DNA of 64,000 nucleotides from Deltaproteobacteria bacterium (GCA_016210115.1 JACQUW010000292.1:1-64000); one strand, 5' to 3'. Positions 16,101-26,148 are shown, counted from the stretch's first letter. Notes: generated from the sequence alone by a model not told the origin. Numbers and translations: made by a program.

Positions 16101-16871
16101 ATGCTGGAAATCAAGAACTTGCGGGCTGGAATCGGCGGGAAGGAGATCCTGCGAGGAATCCACCTGAAGGTGAATGCGGGAGAGGTCCATGCGGTCATGG
16201 GTCCGAACGGTTCGGGTAAAAGCACTCTGGCGCATGTTCTGTCGGGGCGGGAGAGCTATGATATAATCGGCGGAGAGATCATTTATAACGGCCGGGATCT
16301 CCTTGGAATGTCTCCCGAAGAAAGGGCGCGCGAGGGGATTTTTCTCGCTTTTCAATATCCGGTAGAGATTCCCGGCGTAAGCACCACATATTTCCTTAAG
16401 GCCGCTGTCAACGCTGTCAGAAAACACCGCGGGATGGAAGAGCTGGATGCCATGGAGTTTTTATCGCTGATCAGGGAAAAGATGAAGCTCGTGGAAATGG
16501 ATCAGGCTCTTCTGAACCGGCCGGTGAATGAAGGCTTTTCCGGAGGGGAAAAAAAGCGGAACGAGATTCTGCAAATGGCCGTGCTGGATCCGACGCTGGC
16601 CATTTTAGATGAGACCGATTCCGGCCTTGATATCGACGCCCTGAGGATCGTCGCTGGCGGCGTGAATGCGCTGAGAAGTCCCGAGCGCGCCATGATCGTA
16701 ATTACTCATTACCAGAGGCTGCTTAACTATGTCGTGCCGGACTTCGTTCACGTGCTTTTCGAGGGAAGGATCGTGAGATCGGGCGGTCGGGAGCTGGCTC
16801 TGGAACTCGAAGCGAGAGGATACGATTGGGTCAAGGAACAGGTTGCGGCTTCCGCGCCGGCAGCACCGTAA
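16101..16871 (+). CDS. sufC: SufC, Fe-S assembly ATPase
   Basis: 256 residues, a stand-alone ABC ATPase. Walker A is MGPNGSGKSTLAHVL, the signature region is FSGGEKKRNEI, and Walker B is LAILDETDSGLDIDAL, all typical of SufC. It energises the SufBCD scaffold complex. The ORF-track start at 15849 runs through the regulator gene in another frame. The ATG at 16101 has AGGAG upstream and begins MLEIKNLRAGIGGKE. The gene starts 2 nt after the regulator stops; sufB, the usual neighbour, is absent. Confidence 0.96.
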   Translation: MLEIKNLRAGIGGKEILRGIHLKVNAGEVHAVMGPNGSGKSTLAHVLSGRESYDIIGGEIIYNGRDLLGMSPEERAREGIFLAFQYPVEIPGVSTTYFLKAAVNAVRKHRGMEELDAMEFLSLIREKMKLVEMDQALLNRPVNEGFSGGEKKRNEILQMAVLDPTLAILDETDSGLDIDALRIVAGGVNALRSPERAMIVITHYQRLLNYVVPDFVHVLFEGRIVRSGGRELALELEARGYDWVKEQVAASAPAAP

Positions 16872-16944
16872 GTTCGTTGAGCCCGTCGGTCGGCAGCGGC
16901 AAAGTTATGCCCGAATATCTTTTGAGGTGACCTCAGCAGCGGCC

Positions 16945-18282
16945 ATGGAACAGGAACTGGCAGAAAAGAAACATTATCTTTCGGCTTTTGACCAGTGCGC
17001 CAAGGCGCGGAGAGGAAGCCAGGCTCGTTGGCTCGAGTCCATCCGCCGGGAGGCTATGGATCGTTTTTCCGAACTGGGTTTTCCGACAATTCGGGATGAG
17101 GAATGGAGATTTACCAACCTGGCGTCTCTCAGAAAGATTCCTTTCCTTCCAAGCCCGCCAGAATTTGATGGCGCGACTCGGGAGCGAATCGCAAGCGCGA
17201 TTTCGGAAAGTCCGCAGGGGCATCGGTTGGTCTTCATCAATGGCCACTATTGCCCCGAGCTTTCGGCCGCTGCCTCCTCCGGCAAAGGTGTCCGGGCGGG
17301 AAGCCTTAAAGAGGTTTTGGGGAACGACCCGGAGAGTTTGCGGCCGCACCTGGCCCGCTATGCGGCGCACCGGGATCATGCGGTCATGGCGCTCAATACG
17401 GCTTTCATGGAGGATGGAGGGTTTTTGTACATTCCAGAGGGTCTGGTTCTGAAAGAGCCGATTGTCCTTCTCTTCGTCTCGACCGCTGGCAAGAACCCGA
17501 CCATGTCCTTCCCCAGAAATCTCATTGTGGCGGACCGCTCCAGTGAGGCGAACATCCTGGAGTGGTACACGGCTTTGGATTCTGAAGTTTACTTTACGAA
17601 TTCCGTAAGCGAAATCGTTGCGGGAGAAAACTCCGTGCTGCGCCATTATAAGCTGCAACAGGAGAGTCTTGGTGCTTTTCACATCGGCACGGTCCAGGCG
17701 CATCTTTCGAGCAACAGCTCGTTTTTGTCCTGCTCCATCGCTCTGGGGGGGGCGCTCGTGCGAAACGAAATCAACGGGGTGTTGGACGGAGAAGGGATCG
17801 AATGCGTCCTTAACGGCCTCTACATGATCGCGGGGCGACAGCATGTAGACAATCATACGCGAATCGATCATGTCCGGCCTCGTTGCAACAGCCGCGAGCT
17901 CTACAAGGGAATTCTGGATGGGCACGCCAGAGGCGTTTTCAACGGCAAAATCTACGTCCACAAAGATGCCCAGAAGACCGATGCCAGGCAAACCAATAAA
18001 AACCTACTCCTCTCACCGGACGCTCTGATCGATACCAAGCCTCAGCTGGAAATCCACGCCGATGATGTGAAGTGCTCCCATGGTTCCACGATCGGCCAGC
18101 TCGACCAGGATTCCCTATTTTATCTCCGGTCCCGCGGGATCGGTCTGGAGGATGCCCGCCGGCTGCTGACCTATGCTTTCGCCAGTGATATCATTGGCGG
18201 CGTCCAGATCGAGTCCGTTCGATGCCGGCTTGATCGTTTGCTCGTGAGTCGATTAGGAGAACAGTCCCAGGATAGTTTATGA
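16945..18282 (+). CDS. sufD: SufD, Fe-S scaffold component
   Basis: 445 residues from [15 protein letters not shown]. The C-terminal beta-helix shows [57 protein letters not shown] and [17 protein letters not shown], the SufD/SufB core. The Cys-Ser-His of KCSHGST is the conserved SufD interface residue set. The N-terminal part ([10 protein letters not shown]) is the SufD type, so I call it SufD and not SufB. It overlaps sufS by 4 nt (ATGA). Start at 16945 is by family similarity; a Shine-Dalgarno is not obvious. Confidence 0.92.
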   Translation: MEQELAEKKHYLSAFDQCAKARRGSQARWLESIRREAMDRFSELGFPTIRDEEWRFTNLASLRKIPFLPSPPEFDGATRERIASAISESPQGHRLVFINGHYCPELSAAASSGKGVRAGSLKEVLGNDPESLRPHLARYAAHRDHAVMALNTAFMEDGGFLYIPEGLVLKEPIVLLFVSTAGKNPTMSFPRNLIVADRSSEANILEWYTALDSEVYFTNSVSEIVAGENSVLRHYKLQQESLGAFHIGTVQAHLSSNSSFLSCSIALGGALVRNEINGVLDGEGIECVLNGLYMIAGRQHVDNHTRIDHVRPRCNSRELYKGILDGHARGVFNGKIYVHKDAQKTDARQTNKNLLLSPDALIDTKPQLEIHADDVKCSHGSTIGQLDQDSLFYLRSRGIGLEDARRLLTYAFASDIIGGVQIESVRCRLDRLLVSRLGEQSQDSL

Positions 18283-19550
18283 AAGTTGCGCGCGATACAG
18301 TTTTGGAGAATGCCTGGAGTCGAACTGAAAATCGGTTTGACGTCCGCAGAATCCGCGAGGATTTCCCGATTTTGAAACGGCGGGTGCATGGCAGGCCGCT
18401 GGTGTATCTCGACAACGCGGCCACCAGCCAGAAGCCTCAAGTCGTGATCGATGCCTTGACTCGGTATTACGCGGAGGAGAATTCGAACATCCATCGGGGA
18501 GTCCACTTCTTAAGCGAGCAGGCCACGAATGCTTATGAGAGCGCTCGCGCCAAGGCGCGCGATTTCATCAACGCAAAGGAGGCCCGGGAAATTATTTTCG
18601 TCCGCGGCACGACAGAAGGCATCAATCTCGTGGCCCAGAGCTATGGCGGAAAGTTTGTGAGAAAAGGGGATGAAATCGTCATCTCCGCTATGGAGCATCA
18701 CTCCAATATCGTTCCGTGGCAGATGCTGTGTGAGCAGGTGGGGGCCAAGCTTCGCGTCATCCCGATCAATCCCGAAGGCGAGCTTCTGGTGGATGAATAC
18801 AAGGCGGTCCTGAACAAGAGAACGAAACTGGTGTCCGTGGCCCACGTCTCTAACGCCCTGGGCACGATCAACCCGGTCAAAGAGATTATTGAGATCGCGC
18901 ATGCCTGGAATGTTCCCGTGTTAGTCGACGGCGCGCAGGCAGCGCCCCACCTGACGGTTGATGTCCAGGATCTCGATTGCGATTTTTATGCCTTTTCCGG
19001 TCACAAGCTCTACGGTCCGACGGGGATCGGAATTCTCTACGGGAAGGAGCGATGGTTGGAAGCCATGCCGCCATACCAGGGTGGGGGCGACATGATCAGC
19101 CTGGTCACTTTTGAAAAAACTCACTACAACGTTCTGCCGTTTAAGTTTGAGGCCGGGACCCCGCACATTGCGGGGGGCATTGGTCTGGGAAGCGCGATCG
19201 ATTATCTTCGCGCAATCGGCATGGACGCGATTGCCGCCCACGAGAGGGAGCTCCTGGCCTACGGCACGACGGCGCTTTCGGCGATCAAAGGTTTGAGGAT
19301 TATCGGAACAGCCAAAGAGAAGGCCGGCGTTATCTCCTTCGTGCTCGACGGCGCCCATCCCCACGACATCGGGACGATTCTGGATCAACAGGGCGTCGCG
19401 ATCCGGGCCGGGCATCACTGTGCCATGCCGGTGATGCAGCGTTTTGCGTTGCCGGCGACGGCCAGGGCTTCATTCGCCATGTACAATACGCAAGAAGAAA
19501 TCGATTTGCTGGTTGAGGCGATCGATAAGGTCATTGAGGTATTCGGCTGA
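18279..19550 (+). CDS. sufS: SufS cysteine desulfurase
   Basis: 423 residues, a class V PLP-dependent aminotransferase fold. The PLP-binding Lys is in [18 protein letters not shown], the GGGDMI segment follows, and the catalytic Cys loop is [14 protein letters not shown], a group II (SufS) pattern. It takes sulfur from cysteine as a persulfide and passes it to the SufU encoded next. The first 25 residues are an extension. The start overlaps the sufD stop as ATGA; the stop overlaps the sufU start as TGATG. Confidence 0.97.
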   Translation: MKVARDTVLENAWSRTENRFDVRRIREDFPILKRRVHGRPLVYLDNAATSQKPQVVIDALTRYYAEENSNIHRGVHFLSEQATNAYESARAKARDFINAKEAREIIFVRGTTEGINLVAQSYGGKFVRKGDEIVISAMEHHSNIVPWQMLCEQVGAKLRVIPINPEGELLVDEYKAVLNKRTKLVSVAHVSNALGTINPVKEIIEIAHAWNVPVLVDGAQAAPHLTVDVQDLDCDFYAFSGHKLYGPTGIGILYGKERWLEAMPPYQGGGDMISLVTFEKTHYNVLPFKFEAGTPHIAGGIGLGSAIDYLRAIGMDAIAAHERELLAYGTTALSAIKGLRIIGTAKEKAGVISFVLDGAHPHDIGTILDQQGVAIRAGHHCAMPVMQRFALPATARASFAMYNTQEEIDLLVEAIDKVIEVFG

Positions 19551-19999
19551 TGTCGGAACTGGACGATCTCTACCAGGAAGTTATTCTTGATCACAATCGC
19601 AGCCCGCGGAACTTCAGGAAACTGCAGGACGCCAACCGAACCGCGGATGGTTACAATCCTCTCTGCGGTGATCAGATCACCGTCTATTTGAAGCTCGAGG
19701 GGAATCTGATTAAGGATGTCACGTTTCAGGGTTCCGGGTGCGCGATATCCAAGGCGTCGGCGTCCATGATGACGAGCAGCCTGAAGGGAAAAAGCGTCGA
19801 TGAGGCGGAGGCGCTTTTCGAAAAAGTTCATAAGATGCTGAAGGGAGAGTTGGACGGGAAAGTCAATCCCGGGGACCTGGGAAAACTGGAGGTGCTGTCA
19901 GGAGTCTGTAATTTTCCGGCCCGGGTTAAATGCGCGAGTCTCTCCTGGCATACCCTTCACGCGGCGCTCCATGGGGAGGGCGTCACAACCACGGAGTAA
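19550..19999 (+). CDS. sufU: SufU-type sulfur transfer protein
   Basis: 149 residues, an IscU-like fold with the SufU layout. The three Cys are NPLCGDQ, GSGCAISKASASMM and RVKCASLSWHTL. The spacing between the second and third Cys is larger than in IscU, which is the mark of SufU. It accepts persulfide sulfur from SufS; zinc usually bridges the pair. SufU with SufS and no SufE is a Gram-positive-like arrangement also common in deep lineages. Overlaps the sufS stop. Confidence 0.93.
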   Translation: MSELDDLYQEVILDHNRSPRNFRKLQDANRTADGYNPLCGDQITVYLKLEGNLIKDVTFQGSGCAISKASASMMTSSLKGKSVDEAEALFEKVHKMLKGELDGKVNPGDLGKLEVLSGVCNFPARVKCASLSWHTLHAALHGEGVTTTE

Positions 20000-20005
20000 A
20001 CGCTC

Positions 20006-20581
20006 ATGAACACGACCAAGTCGGTAAAGCAGAGTGACCGCACGATAGCTCTTTTCCGCGAGTGCGAAGCCATACTCATTCCCACTGGAGAACGGGTCAG
20101 GCTTCCTGCGGGAAGCCGGGTGAGGGTGACTCAGTCTCTCGGAGGCAGTTTCACGGTTATGACCGATCGTGGTTCTGTGGCGCGGATTTCGGGCAGAGAT
20201 GCGGACGCCCTCGGCGTTCAGAATCCAGAAATGCCGCCGGGGCCCCCTCCGGCGCACGAAGACCTGAGCACGGTGGAAAGCCTCGTATGGGAAAAGCTAA
20301 AGACGTGCTTCGATCCCGAAATACCCGTGAACATAGTTGACCTGGGACTGGTTTATCGGTGCCAGGTCTCCGCGCTGCCAGATGGCGGATACCGGGCGGA
20401 GGTGCGCTTTACTTTGACCGCGCCCGGGTGTGGCATGGGAGATGTGTTGAGGGAGGATATTCGCAATCAAGTGGCGGCGGTGCCCGGGATCAGGGAGGTT
20501 GACGTGGAGATCGTGTGGGAGCCGCCCTGGGACCAGAGCCGGATCTCCTACGAGGCGAAGATCGAATTGGGGATCGTGTAG
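20006..20581 (+). CDS. sufT: SufT-like DUF59/MIP18 Fe-S maturation factor
   Basis: 191 residues in two parts. The N-terminal 90 (ALFRECEAILIPTGERVRLP, then SFTVMTDRGSVARISG) match the SufT-type extension. The C-terminal DUF59 domain has LKTCFDPEIPVNIVDLGLVY, TAPGCGMGDVLREDI and VEIVWEPPWDQSRIS. SufT assists Fe-S cluster delivery to target proteins. It begins 6 nt after sufU, so it is in the operon. Confidence 0.9.
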   Translation: MNTTKSVKQSDRTIALFRECEAILIPTGERVRLPAGSRVRVTQSLGGSFTVMTDRGSVARISGRDADALGVQNPEMPPGPPPAHEDLSTVESLVWEKLKTCFDPEIPVNIVDLGLVYRCQVSALPDGGYRAEVRFTLTAPGCGMGDVLREDIRNQVAAVPGIREVDVEIVWEPPWDQSRISYEAKIELGIV

Positions 20582-20662
20582 TTCCCCGCCGAAGGCTTCG
20601 TTGTCCTACATTGGCGCAGTCGAGTCCAGCTTTCGTTAGAGCTTTGCTGGTAGAGTGGAGCC

Positions 20663-21010
20663 ATGCCCATGGCAGAGAACAAGAACCGTATGAACTCAAT
20701 TGATACGCTGGTTGTGGAATCACAGGTGGTCGATGCCTTGCGAACCTGCTTTGATCCGGAGATCCCGGTCAACGTTTATGATCTTGGTTTGATCTACGAG
20801 GTTAAGGTGGATGAGAAGGGATCAACTGAGATCCGGATGACTCTCACAACCCCTCATTGTCCGGCGGCGCAAATGCTGCCTTCTGAAGTGGAGGCGAAGG
20901 CCCGAACTGTTCCAGGAGTGAGCGACGTTCAGGTCGAGGTCGTCTGGGACCCGCCGTGGGACCCGAGCAAAATGTCGGAAGCTGCGAAGCTACAGCTGGG
21001 GATGTTGTAG
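20663..21010 (+). CDS. Second DUF59/MIP18-family protein
   Basis: 115 residues, little more than the DUF59 domain: LRTCFDPEIPVNVYDLGLIY, TTPHCPAAQMLPSEV and VEVVWDPPWDPSKMS. It is a clear paralogue of the C-terminal half of the preceding gene. The N-terminal SufT extension is missing. The start could be one of three close Met codons; 20663 has TGGAG upstream. Probably a partner or backup in Fe-S delivery. Confidence 0.88.
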   Translation: MPMAENKNRMNSIDTLVVESQVVDALRTCFDPEIPVNVYDLGLIYEVKVDEKGSTEIRMTLTTPHCPAAQMLPSEVEAKARTVPGVSDVQVEVVWDPPWDPSKMSEAAKLQLGML

Positions 21011-21185
21011 CTCGGGCTTCTTCTGCTCAGCCAGTTTGCGATGTCCGCGGGGAAGTGTTTCCCTTCCACTTGCGGTAAGTCACCATGGGAGGTCATCCGG
21101 CTACGCAGACTTACTTCAGGCCCGTCGCGCCAACGATAACTCTCTTTCTCTTTTCTCCCGGACCGTTGACGTTGAGGTTGCAGAT

Positions 21186-21608
21186 ATGCCCGAGACACTT
21201 TTCGATCAGCTCGGTGGAGAAGCCAGACTTCGGGAAATTATTGACTCTTTCATCGACCGGGTATTTGATGATCCGATGATCGGCTTCTTTTTCCGGAAAG
21301 CTGATCGAAAGCGGCTTAAGGAGATGGAATATCAATTCACTGCCCGGTTTCTCGGCGCAGATGTGACTTATGCGGGGCGTCCCATGGATCAGGCTCACGC
21401 CCGGCATCCCATCATGGGCGGGCAATTTGCCCGCCGGCAAAAGATTCTCCGGGACACGCTCAAAGCGTACAACGTACCCGCGGAGATTCAGGAGGCCTGG
21501 ATGCAGCATACGGAGAGTCTCAGATCTTTGATTACGGGAGATGCGGGATCGGAGTGCGATCCCCAGAGAGCGCGCGAGCGCGTTGACGACATGTCCAAAA
21601 GATCATAA
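21186..21608 (+). CDS. Truncated-hemoglobin-like protein without the proximal His
   Basis: 140 residues from MPETLFDQLGGEARLREIID, with the TrHb pattern DRVFDDPMIGFFF and a YAGRPMDQAH segment. When aligned without gaps to the M. tuberculosis HbN segment PMKQVHQGRGITMHHF (from memory), the heme-ligand His falls on Gln in PMDQAHARHPIMGGQF. A normal heme-iron bond is therefore doubtful. A neighbouring His (RHP or QAH) might substitute. The ORF-track start at 21036 is not supported. A protein of this subfamily may serve as a sensor or non-heme fold. Confidence 0.75.
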   Translation: MPETLFDQLGGEARLREIIDSFIDRVFDDPMIGFFFRKADRKRLKEMEYQFTARFLGADVTYAGRPMDQAHARHPIMGGQFARRQKILRDTLKAYNVPAEIQEAWMQHTESLRSLITGDAGSECDPQRARERVDDMSKRS

Positions 21609-21678
21609 AGCCCGTTGCACGGGGCTGGCGTTGTGAGAGTGAAACAACCTGGAGTCCATCGAGAGGAGATTTGCTTCT

Positions 21679-22542
21679 GTGAGATTGCGTGATCTCTATG
21701 CCCGGCCTGGTTTGAAAGTGTCGTTCGAGTTCTTTCCCCCCAAGACTGAAAAGGGAGAAGAAACTCTGTTCAGTGAGGTCGAATTTCTAAAAGCGCTCAA
21801 GCCGGCTTTTTGTTCGGTGACCTATGGAGCTGCAGGCAGCACGCGAGACAAGACGGTGGAGCTGGTGGATCGGCTTCACCGAGACTGCGGCCTAGAAGTG
21901 ATGTGTCATCTGACCGTAGTTGGGCAATCCAAGGATGAGGTCAGAGGCGTTCTTCTCAGGCTAAAACAAAAAGGCATTGAAAACATCATTGCTCTCGGAG
22001 GCGATCCTCCCCAGGGCATTGTCGACTGGACTCCTCACCCCGATGGTTTTCATCATTCGGTGGAACTGGTCAGGGAGGCCGTGAGTTACGAGTGGTTCTC
22101 AATTGCCGTAGCGGGGTTCCCGGAGGTGCATCCCAGGGCGTTGAGCAGGGAACACGATCTAAATTATTTGAAGGAGAAGGTGGATGCGGGAGCGGACGTG
22201 GTGATCACGCAGCTTTTTTTTGACAACGAAGATTTCTATCGCTACGTGAAAGATCTGCGCGATTTGGGCGTCCGGGTGCCGATCGTCCCGGGCATTTTAC
22301 CCGTGCTTTCGGTCCCTCAGGTCCGACGTTTTGCGTCTCTCTGCGGAGCAAAAATCCCGCCTCGATTGGAGTCTCTGCTGGCGAAGGTGGAAAATGACGA
22401 GGAGGGAGCCGTACAGGTGGGCATCGACTATGCTACTGAACAATGCAAGGAACTTCTGCAATACGGCGTACCGGGAATCCATTTTTATTGCCTCAATAAG
22501 CGCCATTCCGTAAAAGCCATTCTCGAAAATCTCTCGCTTTAG
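21679..22542 (+). CDS. metF: Methylenetetrahydrofolate reductase
   Basis: 287 residues, FAD-dependent reduction of 5,10-methylene-THF to 5-methyl-THF for methionine synthesis. Motifs: VSFEFFPPKTEKGEETLF, FCSVTYGAAGSTRDKT, MCHLTVVGQSKDEVR, NIIALGGDPPQG, KEKVDAGADVVITQLFFDN and PGILPVLSV. The start is GTG with GGAG about 10 nt upstream. Stands alone between the globin-like gene and lysS; no metH here. Confidence 0.96.
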   Translation: MRLRDLYARPGLKVSFEFFPPKTEKGEETLFSEVEFLKALKPAFCSVTYGAAGSTRDKTVELVDRLHRDCGLEVMCHLTVVGQSKDEVRGVLLRLKQKGIENIIALGGDPPQGIVDWTPHPDGFHHSVELVREAVSYEWFSIAVAGFPEVHPRALSREHDLNYLKEKVDAGADVVITQLFFDNEDFYRYVKDLRDLGVRVPIVPGILPVLSVPQVRRFASLCGAKIPPRLESLLAKVENDEEGAVQVGIDYATEQCKELLQYGVPGIHFYCLNKRHSVKAILENLSL

Positions 22543-22673
22543 TATTCCTTTCAGACGCGCGTCTTCTTGAGTCCGTTTGCATTTCCGCGGATTTATCATT
22601 GCATTGAAATCCCGCACCGGGGATAGTAAGGTAATCGGCAATATGCCCTCTAGGCGACACCGAAGGATGGATC

Positions 22674-24155
22674 ATGGATGAAGTGACTCAGCAGATGGAG
22701 GTGCGGCGGCAAAAGCTCCAACGACTTCAGGAAAGCGGAGTTTCGCTCTATCCAAACGATTTCAAGCCTACCCATCTCACTTCGGAGATCATCGCCGGCT
22801 GCGGCGCCCTGGCGGCGGATCAACTCAAGGCCGAGCCGATCCGCTGTTCGCTTGCCGGCCGCATCATGACGCTTCGGTCCTTTGGCAAAGCGGCTTTCTT
22901 TCATTTGCAGGATCGGAAGGGACGCTTGCAGGTATATGTCCGCCAGGACGTCCTCGGGGAAGAAGCCTATCGCGTTTTTAAGGATCTGGACCTCGGCGAC
23001 ATAGTCGGTGTGTGGGGCCATCTGTTCCGAACCCGAACTAACGAGCTCACCCTGGAAGGGGAAGGACTCCGGCTCCTCTGCAAATGTTTGAGACCTTTGC
23101 CTGAGAAGTGGCATGGGCTGGCCGATGTCGAGGCGCGCTACAGGCAGCGCTACGTGGACTTGATGGTTAATCGGGAGGTGAGGGACGTCTTCGAAAAAAG
23201 ATCCCGAATCGTTCGAATCATCCGCCGGTTTTTCGAGGAGCGCGATTTCCTGGAAGTTGAAACGCCCATGATGCAGCCGATCCCGGGAGGGGCGGCGGCC
23301 AGGCCTTTTATCACGCATCACAATACGTTGAGCATGGATCTTTACTTGAGGGTAGCGCCTGAGCTTTTTCTGAAGCGGCTTCTGGTAGGAGGACTGGAGA
23401 GAGTTTTTGAGCTCAATCGTAATTTTCGGAATGAGGGCATCTCGGTCCGGCATAATCCGGAATTTACCATGCTCGAGTTTTACCAGGCTTTCGCCACATA
23501 CGAGGATCTCATGGGGCTCACCGAAGAGCTTTTCGTCACGGTTGCGACGGAAATCCTGGGAACTCTTGAGGTTCCGTGGGGCGATCACACAATTAATCTG
23601 CAATCGCCGTGGAGGCGGCTTTCGCTGGTAGAAGCAATTGAACGCTACGGCGACGCGAGCAAGAATGAGCTATCGAGCTTTGAGGGGCTTCGCGCCTTCG
23701 CTCAGAGGAAGAATTTAGGGGTGGATTTGGGACAACCTTACGGCGCCCTTCTGGTGGAAGTCTTCGAAGAAATCGTTGAGCCGCAACTTATCCAACCCAC
23801 TTTTATCGTGGGATATCCTCTGGAAGTCTCACCGTTGGCCAGGAAGAACGACGCCAACCCGCGCATGGTCGACCGATTCGAACTTTACATCGGGGGTCGG
23901 GAGCTCGCCAATGCCTTTTCGGAATTGAATGACCCTATGGATCAACAGGAGCGGTTTCTGCAGCAGGCCGAAGCCAGAAAGGCCGGGGACGAGCTTGCAA
24001 GCCCGATGGATGAAGACTTTGTGCGGGCGCTGGAGTACGGCATGCCGCCCGCAGCCGGGGAGGGTATCGGCATCGACCGGATGGTTATGCTTTTCACCTC
24101 CTGCTCCTCCATCAGGGATGTGATCCTCTTTCCGTTGCTCCGGCCGGAACGATGA
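22674..24155 (+). CDS. lysS: Lysyl-tRNA synthetase, class II
   Basis: 493 residues with an OB anticodon domain (SLAGRIMTLRSFGKAAFFHL) and class II core: FLEVETPMMQPIPGGAAARP, NFRNEGISVRHNPEFTMLEF (motif 2) and GEGIGIDRMVMLF (motif 3). The N-terminus begins MDEVTQQMEVRRQKLQRL as in bacterial LysRS. The start has GAAGGA about 7 nt upstream. It is followed by the Lol exporter genes, an order often seen in deltaproteobacterial genomes. Confidence 0.97.
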   Translation: MDEVTQQMEVRRQKLQRLQESGVSLYPNDFKPTHLTSEIIAGCGALAADQLKAEPIRCSLAGRIMTLRSFGKAAFFHLQDRKGRLQVYVRQDVLGEEAYRVFKDLDLGDIVGVWGHLFRTRTNELTLEGEGLRLLCKCLRPLPEKWHGLADVEARYRQRYVDLMVNREVRDVFEKRSRIVRIIRRFFEERDFLEVETPMMQPIPGGAAARPFITHHNTLSMDLYLRVAPELFLKRLLVGGLERVFELNRNFRNEGISVRHNPEFTMLEFYQAFATYEDLMGLTEELFVTVATEILGTLEVPWGDHTINLQSPWRRLSLVEAIERYGDASKNELSSFEGLRAFAQRKNLGVDLGQPYGALLVEVFEEIVEPQLIQPTFIVGYPLEVSPLARKNDANPRMVDRFELYIGGRELANAFSELNDPMDQQERFLQQAEARKAGDELASPMDEDFVRALEYGMPPAAGEGIGIDRMVMLFTSCSSIRDVILFPLLRPER

Positions 24156-24212
24156 GGCCGCTCTAGCGCAAGTTATTCATTCATACCTCTTGTCGTCCGC
24201 AGTGGATATTCT

Positions 24213-25463
24213 ATGAGATACGAGCTTTTCATCGGGCTGCGCTACCTTCAATCTCGGCGACGCGAGACGTTTATTTCTCTGATCACGGTCATCTCCGTTT
24301 TAGGAGTGATGATCGGAGTTATGACGCTTAACGTCGTGATGGCTGTCATGACCGGTTTTGAGGAAGTTCTCCGTGACCGGCTTCTGGGCTTCAATGCTCA
24401 TATTGCATTGGTCAAGCCGGGAGATCACATCGAAGAATATCGCGCGTTGCTCTCGCGGGTGATGCGGGACAAGGGAGTTTTAGCGGCGGCACCGTCTGTT
24501 TATGGACAAGTCATGGTCACTTTCGGGCGGCGTCTATCCGGGGTGGTGGTGCGAGGAATCGATCCCGACCTGGCCAATCGCGTAGTCGAAATCCAGCGGT
24601 ATCTAAAGGAAGGGACTTTGGCAGGGCTCAAGAGCCAGCAGGCCATTGAGGTTGAAGGGAGGCCCGTATCTCTTCCGGGCGTCATTCTAGGAATGCGGCT
24701 GGCTGCGCAGCTCGGCGCTACGATCGGCGACCCGGTTCAGATCATCTCGCCCGTCGGTACTCCGTCGGCGGTTGGCGTCCTGCCGCGGATCAAGCGATTT
24801 ATCGTTGTGGGGCTTTTCGAGTCCGGGATGCATGAATACGACAACACCTTGATTTACATGAACATTTCCGACGCCCAGCTTTTTTTCGAGTTGGGCGACG
24901 CGGTGAGCAACATTGAGATTCGGGTCCGGGACGTTTACCAGGCCCGAGACGTTGCCAAAAGGATCCAGCAGGAAGTAGGTTTACCGTACTGGGCGGAGGA
25001 CTGGTCTCGACTCTGGCCGAATCTTTTTTCCGCATTGAAGCTGGAAAAAACCGTCTATTTCCTGGTGCTCCTTCTCATGGTGCTGGTGGGGGCGTTCAAC
25101 ATCATATCGACTTTAATCATGGTCGTCATGGAAAAAAGAAAAGATATTGCGGTGCTTCAATCCATGGGCGCCACACGCCGGAGCATACGGGCCATTTTCA
25201 TGATCAAAGGCTGTATTATCGGAGCCCTCGGCACATCGCTCGGAATGTTGCTGGGCTACGGGATCTGCTTGCTGATAGCGCGTTATGAGTTCATCGAGCT
25301 GCCCAAGGATGTATTCCTCATTTCCACTGTCCCTGTGCGTATCTATCCGGGCAACTTTCTGCTGGTCTCAGTGGCTTCTTTTCTGATTTGCTTGGTTGCA
25401 AGTATTTATCCGGCCCGACACGCCGCCAAATTGGATCCGGTGGAGATCATTCGCTATGAATGA
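24213..25463 (+). CDS. lolC: LolC/LolE-type lipoprotein-releasing permease
   Basis: 416 residues in the inner membrane: an N-terminal membrane segment (FISLITVISVLGVMIGVMTL), a large periplasmic MacB-like domain, then three C-terminal segments (YFLVLLLMVLVGAFNIISTL, GCIIGALGTSLGMLLGYGIC and FLLVSVASFLICLVASIYPA). It hands outer-membrane lipoproteins to LolA. Only one LolC/E homologue is present, so the complex may be a homodimer (LolF-like) or a second gene lies elsewhere. It overlaps lolD by 8 nt. Confidence 0.92.
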   Translation: MRYELFIGLRYLQSRRRETFISLITVISVLGVMIGVMTLNVVMAVMTGFEEVLRDRLLGFNAHIALVKPGDHIEEYRALLSRVMRDKGVLAAAPSVYGQVMVTFGRRLSGVVVRGIDPDLANRVVEIQRYLKEGTLAGLKSQQAIEVEGRPVSLPGVILGMRLAAQLGATIGDPVQIISPVGTPSAVGVLPRIKRFIVVGLFESGMHEYDNTLIYMNISDAQLFFELGDAVSNIEIRVRDVYQARDVAKRIQQEVGLPYWAEDWSRLWPNLFSALKLEKTVYFLVLLLMVLVGAFNIISTLIMVVMEKRKDIAVLQSMGATRRSIRAIFMIKGCIIGALGTSLGMLLGYGICLLIARYEFIELPKDVFLISTVPVRIYPGNFLLVSVASFLICLVASIYPARHAAKLDPVEIIRYE

Positions 25464-26148
25464 TCTCCTGCGGGTGGAGGACCTTCAGAAATCTTTCTAT
25501 GAGGGAGGCCGCGAGATCCGGGTCCTGCAAGGCCTCAGCTTAGAGCTTTCAGAAGGAGAGCGGCTGTCCGTTGTGGGGGAGTCGGGGGTAGGGAAAAGCA
25601 CGCTCCTCCATATTCTGGGAACCCTCGACCGGCCCACCAGCGGTCAGATGACCTACAAGGGCAAGGACCTGCTGGCTCTCACCCCTGAGGAGATCTGCCA
25701 ATTTCGGAATCGCGAGATCGGCTTTGTATTCCAGTTTCATTACCTGCTGCCTGATTTCAGTGCTCTCGAAAATGTCGTACTTCCCGCCTTGATACAGGGT
25801 TGGGAGTGGGAGAGGGCAAGGGAGGCGGCCGAGAGGCTCTTGGCTTTGGTGGGATTGAAGGATCGAATGGCCCACCGGCCGGGGAAGCTCTCCGGTGGTG
25901 AGCAGCAACGCGTGGCGGTGGCCCGATCGATGATTTTGGAGCCTCGGATAATTCTCGCGGACGAGCCGACCGGGGATTTGGACCCCGGTACGGGAGAGGA
26001 GGTGCAGAATCTCCTTTTTCAGTTGAATGAGGAAAGAAACGTGGCGCTCGTGGTCGCGACCCATAATCGTCGCTTCGCCGCCAGATTTGGACGGCAAATG
26101 GAGCTTCGGGCGGGTAAGCTATACCCGCTCCAACAGCCGGTTTTTTAG
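25456..26148 (+). CDS. lolD: LolD, ATPase of the lipoprotein exporter
   Basis: 230 residues from [20 protein letters not shown]; the longer ORF-track start lies in the lolC reading region. Walker [16 protein letters not shown]-loop: [13 protein letters not shown], the LolD-specific form. Signature: [14 protein letters not shown]. Walker [14 protein letters not shown]-loop: VVATHNRR. It powers LolC and overlaps its gene by 8 nt. Confidence 0.95.
   Translation: MNDLLRVEDLQKSFYEGGREIRVLQGLSLELSEGERLSVVGESGVGKSTLLHILGTLDRPTSGQMTYKGKDLLALTPEEICQFRNREIGFVFQFHYLLPDFSALENVVLPALIQGWEWERAREAAERLLALVGLKDRMAHRPGKLSGGEQQRVAVARSMILEPRIILADEPTGDLDPGTGEEVQNLLFQLNEERNVALVVATHNRRFAARFGRQMELRAGKLYPLQQPVF

Noticed and set aside
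16933-17991. 352-codon minus-strand ORF across sufD
   Set aside because: Antisense to SufD with complete family motifs on the plus strand. No promoter or Shine-Dalgarno seen.
22650-23603. 317-codon minus-strand ORF across lysS
   Set aside because: Antisense shadow of lysS; no recognisable protein features.
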